A stretch of 35,648 nt of DNA from a virus: the IMG/VR virus record IMGVR_UViG_3300028388_002289, positions 1 through 35,648 of that record; one strand, 5' to 3'. Every line of letters starts with the position of its first letter. Position 1 is the first letter of the stretch. Shown piece after piece: positions 23,752 to 30,950 of the stretch. Under the pieces are notes generated by a model. It saw nothing but the letters and a program-made list of their open reading frames with translations. It did no database searches and was not told the DNA's origin. The translations under genes were made by a program, and so were the position numbers.

Positions 23752-25243
23752 TCAAAAGTTTTCTTTTTAACTTTATGTTCATTGAATTTATAGTTTCTTC
23801 CTTAGCCTTATCCCCAAACTTATTCTTTATCAAATCTAAATATTTGGACCGATTATGATACTTTTTCCATGCATCATCTCGAAACTTTAATACCTCCCTG
23901 GCAGATACATACTTCGTAGGCAAAGGTTGACATTCATAAGAATGCTGAGAGTATCCCAAATAACTTCCAGGGAGTTCCCACCCGTTTTCCAATGCTTTCC
24001 CATATAAAGGACTTCCGGGGTATGCCATTGCAGAATAGAAGTTTGCCATTGGTGTGTTTAACTCAAAAGCCAAATCAAGAGTGTCTTGCATAGAGGAAAT
24101 ATCATCTTCTGGCAAACCAAAAATATAATTAGCAGCCACATTAATTCCGCTATTATCAATATCTTTAACAACCTGCCTAATATCCACTCTTTCAAACTGG
24201 CCCTTAATGACATCATCCCTCACTTTCTGCGCCCCTGATTCTATCCCCAATCCTATCCAGTTAATCCCGGCCTTTTTCATAATATCCAAATATTCCCTTT
24301 TGACCGTATCTATGCGGGCATAACACCATATGTTAAATTTATGCTTTCTTCTTATGATCTGCTTGCATATTTCAAGAAAGTGGTTAGGGTTCAAAACAAA
24401 CATCTCATCGGCTATCTTTAAATTTTTCATCCCCATATCGGCTAACTTATCCAGCTGGTCCATGACAGACGACACCGGCCACCTTCTTAACATTCTGCTC
24501 TCGTTAGCATATATTCCGTTAGTGCGGTTTATAATATTTATCATGCAGAAATAACACCCGAATGGACACCCTAGACTTGTGTAAATCGATGCAAAATCCC
24601 CACGGCAGCAATCATTAGTATAAGAATGCCAAAGAGACGTTCTGTATTTCTTCATCGTGAACAATTCCCATGCAACACCTGGGAGATCATCTTGCATCTT
24701 CCGCTGCGGCACAACATCTGATGGCCTGTTCCGAAACACCAAATCTCCCATGCGATAACCTAACCCATCAACAAGACTAAGATCATGCTCACTGTTCATG
24801 TCGGTTTTAAGTAATTTTAATATTGTGTAAACTCCCTCATTCTGACATACAAAATCTATTTCCGGGTGAAGAGCCATTGTTATCACCGGCGCCGCTGCGA
24901 CATGGGCGCCAACGAACAATATTTTAATATGCGGATATTTCTTGTTTAATAAAGATGACAACTCCACAGCGCCTTCCATGTTCTGCGTGCTGGCAGACGG
25001 CTGCTGGCCATAGACACAAAAACATGCAATCCGCGGGTTAACTGAATTTATTATGTCTGCCGCCTGATCTATATTTATCTGTTCCGCTTCACAGTCTAAA
25101 AGATTTACAGAAAACCCATTCTTAAGGCAATGACCAGCCAATAACCCAGCCCATATTGGCGGCTCGATAGCTGACAAACTCTTGCTTAACCCCTGGTATA
25201 TCTTTTGAGAAGCGTTTGGATGTATAAATATAATATCAATCAT
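23744..25243 (-). CDS. B12-binding radical SAM protein
   Basis: The product is 499 aa. The N-terminal 170 residues form a cobalamin-binding Rossmann-like domain (IIFIHPNAS, LLDCEAEQ, ILFVGAHVAA). The radical SAM core has the 4Fe-4S motif CPFGCYFC (Cys226, 230, 233), the WIGLGIESG SAM-binding strand and NYIFGLPEDD. Family members catalyse methyl transfers or ring rearrangements, often on lipids, sugars or antibiotics. It is first in the three-gene metabolic cassette and overlaps a 32-aa frame upstream by 8 bp. The substrate cannot be read. Confidence 0.9.
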   Translation of the reverse strand: MIDIIFIHPNASQKIYQGLSKSLSAIEPPIWAGLLAGHCLKNGFSVNLLDCEAEQINIDQAADIINSVNPRIACFCVYGQQPSASTQNMEGAVELSSLLNKKYPHIKILFVGAHVAAAPVITMALHPEIDFVCQNEGVYTILKLLKTDMNSEHDLSLVDGLGYRMGDLVFRNRPSDVVPQRKMQDDLPGVAWELFTMKKYRTSLWHSYTNDCCRGDFASIYTSLGCPFGCYFCMINIINRTNGIYANESRMLRRWPVSSVMDQLDKLADMGMKNLKIADEMFVLNPNHFLEICKQIIRRKHKFNIWCYARIDTVKREYLDIMKKAGINWIGLGIESGAQKVRDDVIKGQFERVDIRQVVKDIDNSGINVAANYIFGLPEDDISSMQDTLDLAFELNTPMANFYSAMAYPGSPLYGKALENGWELPGSYLGYSQHSYECQPLPTKYVSAREVLKFRDDAWKKYHNRSKYLDLIKNKFGDKAKEETINSMNIKLKRKLLND

Positions 25244-25334
25244 CTTGTCTCGGATCGCCCTGGGGGAACCTGTCCAACATATCTCTTGTAGCTGTGTAAA
25301 TGTCCATTATGCTCCTTATCCTTTTTCTACTCAT
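25236..25334 (-). CDS. Micro-ORF ahead of the radical SAM gene
   Basis: A 32-codon frame (MSRKRIRSIMDIYTATRDML and on) ends 8 bp inside the radical SAM start and begins at the ATGA overlap with the 34-codon frame before it. An internal ATG at 25307 has AAGGAG 4 nt upstream and may be the true start (23 aa). The basic N-terminus and overlaps suggest translational coupling rather than a structured enzyme. Confidence 0.35.
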   Translation of the reverse strand: MSRKRIRSIMDIYTATRDMLDRFPQGDPRQDD

Positions 25335-25435
25335 AATTGTTTTTGAGATATTCTCATCCAATCAGCACTTTCGCACATTGAAGCGTACTGCTGTAACATC
25401 TTTTGGCAATTATCACATACTGTTTTCTTACTCAT
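25331..25435 (-). CDS. Small protein with CxxC motif
   Basis: The 34-codon frame (MSKKTVCDNCQKMLQQYASM and on) contains a CDNC pair. GGAGGAG directly precedes the start, which overlaps the stop of the 11-codon frame before it (TGATG). It is short, but its SD is strong and its chain of overlaps is continuous with the neighbours. Function unknown. Confidence 0.45.
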   Translation of the reverse strand: MSKKTVCDNCQKMLQQYASMCESADWMRISQKQL

Positions 25436-25470
25436 CACTCCTCCAGGTTATGTTTGATGGCTAATGTCAT
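25435..25470 (-). CDS. Eleven-residue leader frame
   Basis: MTLAIKHNLEE is preceded by an ideal AAGGAG, 7 nt before the ATG, and overlaps the next ATG as TGATG. It is too short to name. It may be only a ribosome-loading frame that couples translation into the micro-ORFs before the metabolic cassette. Confidence 0.3.
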   Translation of the reverse strand: MTLAIKHNLEE

Positions 25471-25482
25471 TTCAATATCTCC

Positions 25483-25827
25483 TTAATCTATGTTGTTTAT
25501 TCTTTTTTCAGAGATTTTTCTGTATCTAAGGTCAAAGACAATATATTTAGCCAAATGATACTCTCCGTTGATTGGCAACCAAGGGAATTTCTTTTGTAAT
25601 GCTCTTGCTAAATCTTTTGCCTCTTTTGTAATGTCACCCTCTGTATATTCTTCTTTCGGTTCATCCGTTTCCTTCTCCTTCGGCAATTCCTTAGCGATGA
25701 GGTCTAGGATCTTATTTGCTAATCCATCTATACCCTCAAACACTTTATTTATATCGTTAGGATATTTTGAGATATAAAACTGAGAACAGCTGTCATATTT
25801 TATTAATTCTTTAATCTTATCTTTCAT
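25483..25827 (-). CDS. Hypothetical early protein, charged
   Basis: The product is 114 aa beginning MKDKIKELIKYDSC. A Glu/Lys/Thr-rich linker (about 50-65) separates two helical halves, and the C-terminal part holds the pattern LQKKFPWLPINGEYHLAKYIV. It overlaps the preceding gene by ATGA. No family is recognised. Confidence 0.7.
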   Translation of the reverse strand: MKDKIKELIKYDSCSQFYISKYPNDINKVFEGIDGLANKILDLIAKELPKEKETDEPKEEYTEGDITKEAKDLARALQKKFPWLPINGEYHLAKYIVFDLRYRKISEKRINNID

Positions 25828-26291
25828 CTCTCTCCTTTCGCCCCGGCGAGGGCTTTAGCAGATTTCTCAAGAGCAATAGTTTTATTCCCCGGCTCGTAGT
25901 TTGTTCTATCAATCGTCTTTCGGCAATACTCAAGAGCCTCCACCAGTCTTTGGTTCACCTCTTTATGCTTATCATAAATTTCAGAATAGCTCTCCCCATC
26001 ATCAGATAATCCAAATAAACACCTCAACTCAGATAATGCCCTTCGGTGTCCTAGTAGGTCTATCTCAATATCCTTCGGGGCTGAGAAGTGGGAGACGATG
26101 GCGCGGGAGTGATGCCTTAATTTTGTTTCTGCTATTTCTGCAAAATCTGACCATGCCATAAGATATTTATAAATCTCTTCCTCCTCCAGCTCAACCTTAT
26201 CGGGGCGGGTAACAACCCCATGGCACTTAGAGCAAATTAGCGTTCGCCCTTCTTCATCACAAACACACGGCTTCAAACTCTCTTTGGTCAT
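25824..26291 (-). CDS. Hypothetical protein with N-terminal zinc site
   Basis: The ATG at 26291 has GAGGAGG 6 nt upstream, which decides the start. The product is 155 aa. A short N-terminal metal site (CVCDEEGRTLICSKCHGV, about residues 8-26) is followed by helices. The gene begins inside the end of the 50-aa zinc protein gene, overlapping it by 35 bp in another frame. It is an early-region protein of unknown role; nucleic-acid binding is possible. Confidence 0.7.
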   Translation of the reverse strand: MTKESLKPCVCDEEGRTLICSKCHGVVTRPDKVELEEEEIYKYLMAWSDFAEIAETKLRHHSRAIVSHFSAPKDIEIDLLGHRRALSELRCLFGLSDDGESYSEIYDKHKEVNQRLVEALEYCRKTIDRTNYEPGNKTIALEKSAKALAGAKGER

Positions 26292-26409
26292 GCTCAACCT
26301 CCTCACCTCGGCACTCGGCACAAGCATCGGTGTCTAGTCCATAAGCTATGATTGTTTTTATTTCTTTCTGTGGGACAATCTTACCGCATACATCGCATTG
26401 GTAGCTCAT
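26257..26409 (-). CDS. Fifty-residue zinc-ribbon-like protein
   Basis: The frame encodes MSYQCDVCGKIVPQKEIKTI and continues to a CAEC pair near residue 30-33, giving two CxxC knuckles about 20 residues apart, as in small zinc ribbons. Its ATG overlaps the preceding stop (ATGA), and its 3' end overlaps the next gene by 35 bp. Although short it is supported by the metal motif and coupling. Confidence 0.65.
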   Translation of the reverse strand: MSYQCDVCGKIVPQKEIKTIIAYGLDTDACAECRGEEVEHDQREFEAVCL

Positions 26410-26720
26410 CTCTCAACCTCCTTCGGTGCCTCGATCTGCGAGAGGGCTTGCTCTGCTGTCTTAATTATGTAATCAAAATTGTTTCCAATAGTTCCCTTGT
26501 AAAAATCTTTTGCAGTCATTGAGTACCCAAGTATCATTTTGAGGGCTTCCACCAATTTATCATTAGGCGATTCATACGGTATCTCCTTGAGGGCTTTTAT
26601 CCAGTCTTGGTTGGATTGGTTGTAGCCACTGCTCCACTCATCCACATCTCCAGCAAAGATAACAACCTTATCCTTCGGCAATTCATACCCGTTTTTAAGT
26701 AGCCAGTCATATAAATTCAT
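26406..26720 (-). CDS. Hypothetical early protein
   Basis: The 104-aa product begins MNLYDWLLKNGYELPKDKVV. The C-terminus is a helical stretch resembling DNKLVEALKMILGYS-type phage accessory modules. The gene overlaps both neighbours by 4 bp. Not recognised beyond a repeated use of the same C-terminal pattern in small early-phage proteins. Confidence 0.65.
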   Translation of the reverse strand: MNLYDWLLKNGYELPKDKVVIFAGDVDEWSSGYNQSNQDWIKALKEIPYESPNDKLVEALKMILGYSMTAKDFYKGTIGNNFDYIIKTAEQALSQIEAPKEVER

Positions 26721-26911
26721 TGGTTAAGTTCTCCTAACTGTCGATTTACCGTTGATTCCATAAACTCAACCACATCCTGCTCACATTTACGGTCCGTTGA
26801 TTTCCTTCTTCCAGTATTCTTGTAAGCACATAAAGTACATAGACCATAAACTCCATGCTTACATTTTTTGAGTGTTGATAAGTGACCTAATGGGGCAGGA
26901 TTACTCATCAT
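26717..26911 (-). CDS. Small Cys-rich hypothetical protein
   Basis: The start at 26911 (MMSNPAPLGHL) has AAGGA 7 nt upstream and overlaps the end of the previous gene; the longer frame reads back into that gene and is rejected. The 64 aa include KCKHGVYGLCTLC, which with a later Cys could bind zinc. Unknown role. Confidence 0.6.
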   Translation of the reverse strand: MMSNPAPLGHLSTLKKCKHGVYGLCTLCAYKNTGRRKSTDRKCEQDVVEFMESTVNRQLGELNQ

Positions 26912-27167
26912 CCGCATCCTTTTGTTTATCACAACCTATATACTCAACCCTTTTTTCTCGCCCCCGCAATTTGCTTATGTATTTAGCGTGCTTTTTATAA
27001 TCAATGCCACTTATTATTTTAAAACCATCTGGTCCGTCGCCATCGAAATCAATACATGGACTACCGCTATGTCCCCAGTTTCCGTTAAGGTGAAGCCACG
27101 ACAGAAACCTATCAATCTTTAACATCGTCTGTTCGTCTGTTTCTATTTCAATTACCTTCTTCATCAT
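26901..27167 (-). CDS. Hypothetical early protein
   Basis: The product is 88 aa, beginning MMKKVIEIETDEQTML. It is mixed alpha/beta with a Gly/Asp-rich centre (CIDFDGDGPDGFKII). AAAGGAG lies just before the two ATGs. No known domain. Confidence 0.65.
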   Translation of the reverse strand: MMKKVIEIETDEQTMLKIDRFLSWLHLNGNWGHSGSPCIDFDGDGPDGFKIISGIDYKKHAKYISKLRGREKRVEYIGCDKQKDADDE

Positions 27168-27209
27168 ATCTCTCCTTTCTCAGCTATCCTTCCCCTAGTG
27201 TTCTTTCTG

Positions 27210-27362
27210 TTAAGACGTGGGGGGCATTCTAGAAACACGCCTTGCCTTTTCCTGCTTACCCTGATGTGGCTCATATTTGTTTTTCTTCTTTCCGCATTTA
27301 AAACCTCTGACATATATGGCATCAGGATATTTGCTTTCGTATGGTGGTTTAATTATCTTCAT
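27210..27362 (-). CDS. Small basic hypothetical protein
   Basis: The 50-residue frame starts MKIIKPPYESKYPDAIYVRG and is Lys/Arg-rich in its second half. AAAGGA lies 7 nt from the ATG. It occupies the gap between two better-sized genes and has consistent coding spacing. Function unknown. Confidence 0.5.
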   Translation of the reverse strand: MKIIKPPYESKYPDAIYVRGFKCGKKKNKYEPHQGKQEKARRVSRMPPTS

Positions 27363-27387
27363 CTCTCATTCCTTTCTTCCTGGGTGG

Positions 27388-27585
27388 TTAATCATCATAC
27401 CCAACTCGGTCATCAATCCTTTCATGCTTCCCTTCCTCAATTTCCATAGCCAGCTCTTCAATAGACCTGATGATGTCTTGTATCGCTGGTAAACAAGTAT
27501 CTGTGTCTATATTATGCTCGTCTACCCGGTCGACATATTTCAGCACTATATTAAATATCTCTTTTTCTTCGTCATCGTATTTCAT
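27388..27585 (-). CDS. Small acidic hypothetical protein
   Basis: The ATG at 27585 with GAGGAG 6 nt upstream gives 65 aa: MKYDDEEKEIFNIVLKYVDR and on, strongly acidic and helical. The longer in-frame version has no ribosome site. A DNA-mimic or regulator is possible on charge alone, but no family is seen. Confidence 0.55.
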   Translation of the reverse strand: MKYDDEEKEIFNIVLKYVDRVDEHNIDTDTCLPAIQDIIRSIEELAMEIEEGKHERIDDRVGYDD

Positions 27586-27672
27586 GGCATTCTCCTCACC
27601 TGTGTTCCGTTCTTTAAAATTTCGCAGTGTATTTGATTTCAATTTTCATGTTTCCCCCCCCAATATTTATAT

Positions 27673-28182
27673 CTAATCCATAATTTTCTTTTCAATCGTA
27701 ACAATCGTATCGTTCCTTCTGCTTCCGTGGGCAACCAACAATATTCTTTCTATTTTAAATCCCCTGCTCATCCCTGCCCCGTTGCTGTTCCACCCGAAAC
27801 TGATAACTTTACCGCCAACCTTTACAATCCTGGCTATCTCATTTAAACATTTTGACCAATATTCCGGTCGCCCCATATCTGCTGTAAATCTCTTTCCTAA
27901 CGTATCATATAATCTCTTCGCCTGTGTTGCGCTGTAAGGAGGATCAAATAAAGCTCCATCATATTCGTCGATTTGATTTTTCAAAAATACCAAAGCATCT
28001 TGATGATGTTGCGAGTTTGCGGCAGGGTCTATATCATTTGTACAGGTTGCCGGACTATACTTTCCGGCAAAAGGGTCTATCCACGCCTGATTTGGTTTCA
28101 TTTCTTCAACAAGCAATTCTTTAATCGGCTTAATCGTAAACGTCCATCTGTTTGGCATAGACCATATGCGGGTTATATTCAT
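27673..28182 (-). CDS. DNA adenine methyltransferase (DPPY type)
   Basis: The product is 169 aa. The SAM-binding DPFAGK segment (about 36-41) precedes the catalytic DPPYSATQ (about 79), then IARIVKVGGKVISFGW. The small size and order are common in phage orphan methyltransferases. It probably methylates adenine in phage DNA to resist host restriction. No partner endonuclease is adjacent. NinG lies 9 bp upstream. Confidence 0.75.
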   Translation of the reverse strand: MNITRIWSMPNRWTFTIKPIKELLVEEMKPNQAWIDPFAGKYSPATCTNDIDPAANSQHHQDALVFLKNQIDEYDGALFDPPYSATQAKRLYDTLGKRFTADMGRPEYWSKCLNEIARIVKVGGKVISFGWNSNGAGMSRGFKIERILLVAHGSRRNDTIVTIEKKIMD

Positions 28183-28191
28183 TTTTTCCCC

Positions 28192-28644
28192 TTAAATTTT
28201 TCCGTCTCTTATATCAAGCCCGACTAACTTGTCATCATACTCATCTTCAATGTCTTGAAGTTCTTCGAGCGTAAACTTCTTAGCTGTGTTCTTTAAAACA
28301 ATTAACTCATCCATCCTTTCCTGGCCGTACCGATCTAACATAAATTGATGGTAATTCTGAGATACATTTACCTCTTTACCCCCGCCATAGTAATTACATC
28401 GAAAACACTGAGCGTGTATCCCGTCATCTTCAAATAAAACCGCATTCCCCCGGCCAGCTAACCAATGCCCGGCCTGCATCATGTCTTTATAATGCCTCTT
28501 TACCCCGCAAGTGATACACTCAACATATCCGTCTTTATCAGCTAACTTTCTGCGGTTGTATATGCTGCACTTTGCCCATGTCCGGGCCTTTTGAAGCTCG
28601 TACTTTGTTTTCTTGCGGCGTTTCTTTTTGTATTTAGGTTTCAT
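28192..28644 (-). CDS. ninG: NinG/Rap-type recombination endonuclease
   Basis: The 150-aa product has the NinG layout. A basic N-terminus (KPKYKKKRRKKTKYELQKAR) is followed by CITCGVKRHYKDMMQAGHW, NAVLFEDDGIHAQCFRCNYY and a C-terminal Tyr/Gly/Asp helix. The two Cys pairs bind zinc and the AGHW region contains the HNH-like active-site His. In lambda this protein resolves recombination junctions. It fits beside the Erf and exonuclease genes here. GAGGAG precedes the start, which overlaps the replisome organiser gene. Confidence 0.85.
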   Translation of the reverse strand: MKPKYKKKRRKKTKYELQKARTWAKCSIYNRRKLADKDGYVECITCGVKRHYKDMMQAGHWLAGRGNAVLFEDDGIHAQCFRCNYYGGGKEVNVSQNYHQFMLDRYGQERMDELIVLKNTAKKFTLEELQDIEDEYDDKLVGLDIRDGKI

Positions 28645-29368
28645 GGCTCCTCATGTATTCCGGCTCTTTCCATTCAAGATGAGCAGGGGATTTTGGTATA
28701 TTCGGCTTATCTTCTTTGACTGTATTACACTCAGGTTCTACCCAATTAACCCAATCCCGCCAATTATTAAACCAGGTCGATCCGTTCTGAATGTATCCCT
28801 TTTTTACCCTGACACTGGAAAGATAGTTTTTAAGGGCCGCCCCGATGTCTTTTAAATCTTGGTCATTAAGGACAGATGATATAAAATGCTTCTCGGCTGC
28901 TTTCTTACCAGCTTTATTTGGGTATTTAGACCAAATATCTTCAAATGCTTTTAACCGTTCTTTAACGGTTAACTCACCGTTGCTTAACTCACAGGTCGCT
29001 TTGACCTGCTTTATCTTTTTCTTTATCTTTATCTTTCCCTTTTCCATGTCGCCAGGTATGACCGAATCTTTTTCTGTATGGTGAGGTTTCTGATGTAAAT
29101 CCCAATTTAATATTTGTATGTATTTTTTATCATCTACTTCATATCTATTAATAAACGGCTTTTTTTCTAACTGGAACAAGAGATCGTCCATATCAACTTC
29201 ATCATAAGGAAATATTAAGGCCTTGAGCTTTTTAGGGCTGTCGCATACCCTGCCTGCTTTATCTGCATTAACCCATAACCCTTGAAAAGCTAACCTGACA
29301 ACATAATCAAGATCAGCTAAATCCTCATCAAAGAAAAACTCTGGTTTTAAATATCTTATTCTCGCCAT
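28634..29368 (-). CDS. Phage replisome organiser / initiator protein
   Basis: The product is 244 aa. The N-terminal 100 residues (MARIRYLKPEFFFDEDLADL, then LAFQGLWVNADKAGRVCDSP, and KALIFPYDEVDM) match phage replisome-organiser N-terminal domains, which form a winged helix. After a basic linker, the C-terminal part resembles DnaD-like helices (about 140-215). It would bind the phage origin and load the host helicase, consistent with the absence of phage polymerase and helicase genes. Confidence 0.8.
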   Translation of the reverse strand: MARIRYLKPEFFFDEDLADLDYVVRLAFQGLWVNADKAGRVCDSPKKLKALIFPYDEVDMDDLLFQLEKKPFINRYEVDDKKYIQILNWDLHQKPHHTEKDSVIPGDMEKGKIKIKKKIKQVKATCELSNGELTVKERLKAFEDIWSKYPNKAGKKAAEKHFISSVLNDQDLKDIGAALKNYLSSVRVKKGYIQNGSTWFNNWRDWVNWVEPECNTVKEDKPNIPKSPAHLEWKEPEYMRSHET

Positions 29369-29369
29369 A

Positions 29370-29648
29370 TCAAAACAACCTGTTATATAATCCCCAGATG
29401 ATATTAGATTTACCTGTATGCGGGTTGCGCTTCTTCCCCCGGATCACTACTATCCTTTTCTGGGCCAGGCTGTTTCTTCTGCCATTAACGCTATTTAATG
29501 TCATCCCGGTCGTTCTTGCTATCTCAAAGTCGCACATCGGGCCACACTCAGATAACGCCCAAACAACCCTTAACTCCTCCGGCTGCAACTTGCCCTCTTT
29601 CTTTAGGTCGTAATATGCCCTTAAACTCGTGTCCTGCATTAATGTCAT
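29370..29648 (-). CDS. Winged-helix DNA-binding protein
   Basis: The ATG at 29648 gives 92 aa. The centre (VWALSECGPMCDFEIARTTG, then MTLNSVNGRRNSLAQKRIVV) is a recognisable helix-turn-helix with wing (GKKRNPHTGKSNIIWGLY). It precedes the replisome organiser by 1 bp. A control of early expression or replication is likely. An overlapping 20-codon frame ends in its start (ATGA). Confidence 0.7.
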   Translation of the reverse strand: MTLMQDTSLRAYYDLKKEGKLQPEELRVVWALSECGPMCDFEIARTTGMTLNSVNGRRNSLAQKRIVVIRGKKRNPHTGKSNIIWGLYNRLF

Positions 29649-29707
29649 ATCTTCCACCTTTCCGGCTGTGGCAGGATGGTACCCTCACGTGACCAGAGCC
29701 TGCCCAT
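29645..29707 (-). CDS. Twenty-codon coupled frame
   Basis: MGRLWSREGTILPQPERWKI ends on the ATGA overlap with the winged-helix start. There is only a weak AAGA-type site upstream. It is included because it bridges the 63-bp gap in register with coupling, but a non-coding spacer is the main alternative. Confidence 0.25.
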   Translation of the reverse strand: MGRLWSREGTILPQPERWKI

Positions 29708-29711
29708 CAGC

Positions 29712-30122
29712 CTATATCTTGAAATCTTTTTCATAAACAGACCAGAACCCGCTTGTGTCAATTTCAAAAAATTCCTGGACGAACTTATCAACCATGTCCA
29801 TATACTCGCCAAACTCTGACTTGGTTAGAATCGTGGTCGTTTCTTCTTCAAGGGCTTCGATCTTATCTTTGAAATGCGCTTTAAGGTCCATGTGAAGTGC
29901 CATGGGATCAAAGTGGCCGTGTTCTTTAAGACCGCCTTCGTTAATAAGCCATTGTAAATAAACCCAATATAAAGAGTTCTGGGGCAAAGATCGGACTGAT
30001 CCCCATTTAACTATCAGGTTTTCCCCTGCGGCCGGCATCTTACGATTGAATCTGATCTTTGCAAGTAACCGGCCTTGTTCGTCCACCTTTGTCCCCAGAA
30101 CTTTAGCTTGGCACTTTGGCAT
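29712..30122 (-). CDS. NinB/Orf-like recombination mediator
   Basis: The product is 136 aa. RSLPQNSLYWVYLQWLINEG is the NinB-like core pattern, followed by ALHMDLKAHFKD, TTTILTKSEFGEYMDMVD and a C-terminal helix DKFVQEFFEIDT. NinB of lambda (Orf) is a single-strand DNA-binding mediator of Red recombination. Context with Erf-like and YqaJ genes agrees. TAATG overlaps the upstream stop. Confidence 0.6.
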   Translation of the reverse strand: MPKCQAKVLGTKVDEQGRLLAKIRFNRKMPAAGENLIVKWGSVRSLPQNSLYWVYLQWLINEGGLKEHGHFDPMALHMDLKAHFKDKIEALEEETTTILTKSEFGEYMDMVDKFVQEFFEIDTSGFWSVYEKDFKI

Positions 30123-30349
30123 TATTCAGACCAATTCTCATCAACAGGTTCACCGGATTGCGCCGGGGAGGATTCTTCTTTCTTCCTTTGCTCAAACACG
30201 AAAAAAGTCACATCAGGAAGATGGTTTAACTGAATAAACATCTTGCCGTCATTTAAGACTTTTAACGTCCCGGCCATAAGCCAGTTTGTTTTCTGGTTCC
30301 CCTGCTTGTCGGTGTAGACCTGTTTGGTGCAGATGTTTTTGAATTGCAT
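30122..30349 (-). CDS. Hypothetical protein of the recombination operon
   Basis: The ATG at 30349 has AAGGAG 8 nt upstream, giving 75 aa (MQFKNICTKQVYTDKQGNQK and on) with a beta-rich core (GTLKVLNDGKMFIQLNHLPD, then VTFFVFEQ). Similar short proteins lie next to phage recombinase-exonuclease genes. A single-strand DNA-related role is possible. The acidic Ser/Pro-rich tail is disordered. Confidence 0.6.
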   Translation of the reverse strand: MQFKNICTKQVYTDKQGNQKTNWLMAGTLKVLNDGKMFIQLNHLPDVTFFVFEQRKKEESSPAQSGEPVDENWSE

Positions 30350-30350
30350 T

Positions 30351-30950
30351 TTAGTTCTCCTTAATTGCTTGAACGATTTCGTATATTTTATTGCAACATC
30401 CCTCAAGCTCTGTTTTAAGTAATTTTATAAACTTCTCGTCCCTCTCAACCCTCACAAGCAGCGGCTTAATGCCCGGATAGTAACTTAAAAAATCAAGCCA
30501 CTTTCGTCCCGTGACAAGAAGCTGTCCTTGCGTTTGCTGAAAATACTCTGTTGGGAGCGTCCCGTTTAACAGATAGCCGACGTGCGTTGACATAAGAGGA
30601 CATTTGATCTCAAGCAGCCCGTCTTTACCAACCAACCCGTCAGGCGAACATCCATATCCATCATCAGATAGACAAAACCCAATCTGGACGATTTCTACAT
30701 CATTCTTGAACTCGTAGAACTTCCGGGCCTCGGCTTCCATTTCCTTGCCTCGTAGCATGGCCACGTTCTGGTAGCTTTCCTCCGGGATTCCTGTCACAGC
30801 TTCCCCGGCCAGGCGGTAAAGATACTTTTCCGCTTGTTTCGAGGGGACACCTTTTGTCGTCAGTATTTTGTCAAACCCGGATGCCGTTGGTTTCCCTGCC
30901 CTGGCTTGGAACCATTCTGGCGTTCCCTGTTCGCAATCAATGATTTTCAT
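30351..30950 (-). CDS. YqaJ-family (lambda-type) exonuclease
   Basis: The product is 199 aa, beginning MKIIDCEQGTPEWFQARAGK, the usual YqaJ opening. The nuclease core follows in order: the LRGKEMEAEARKFYE helix, SPDGLVGKDGLLEIKCP (acidic Asp and Glu-x-Lys active site), and QTQGQLLVTGRKW (Gln motif). It resects 5' ends so that the annealing protein encoded just upstream can act. The ATGA overlap with that gene supports a two-component recombination module. Confidence 0.9.
   Translation of the reverse strand: MKIIDCEQGTPEWFQARAGKPTASGFDKILTTKGVPSKQAEKYLYRLAGEAVTGIPEESYQNVAMLRGKEMEAEARKFYEFKNDVEIVQIGFCLSDDGYGCSPDGLVGKDGLLEIKCPLMSTHVGYLLNGTLPTEYFQQTQGQLLVTGRKWLDFLSYYPGIKPLLVRVERDEKFIKLLKTELEGCCNKIYEIVQAIKEN

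Noticed and set aside
27654-27661. Run of eight C near the methyltransferase stop, suspected frameshift
   Set aside because: It lies in the gap between genes, and both neighbours have complete products.
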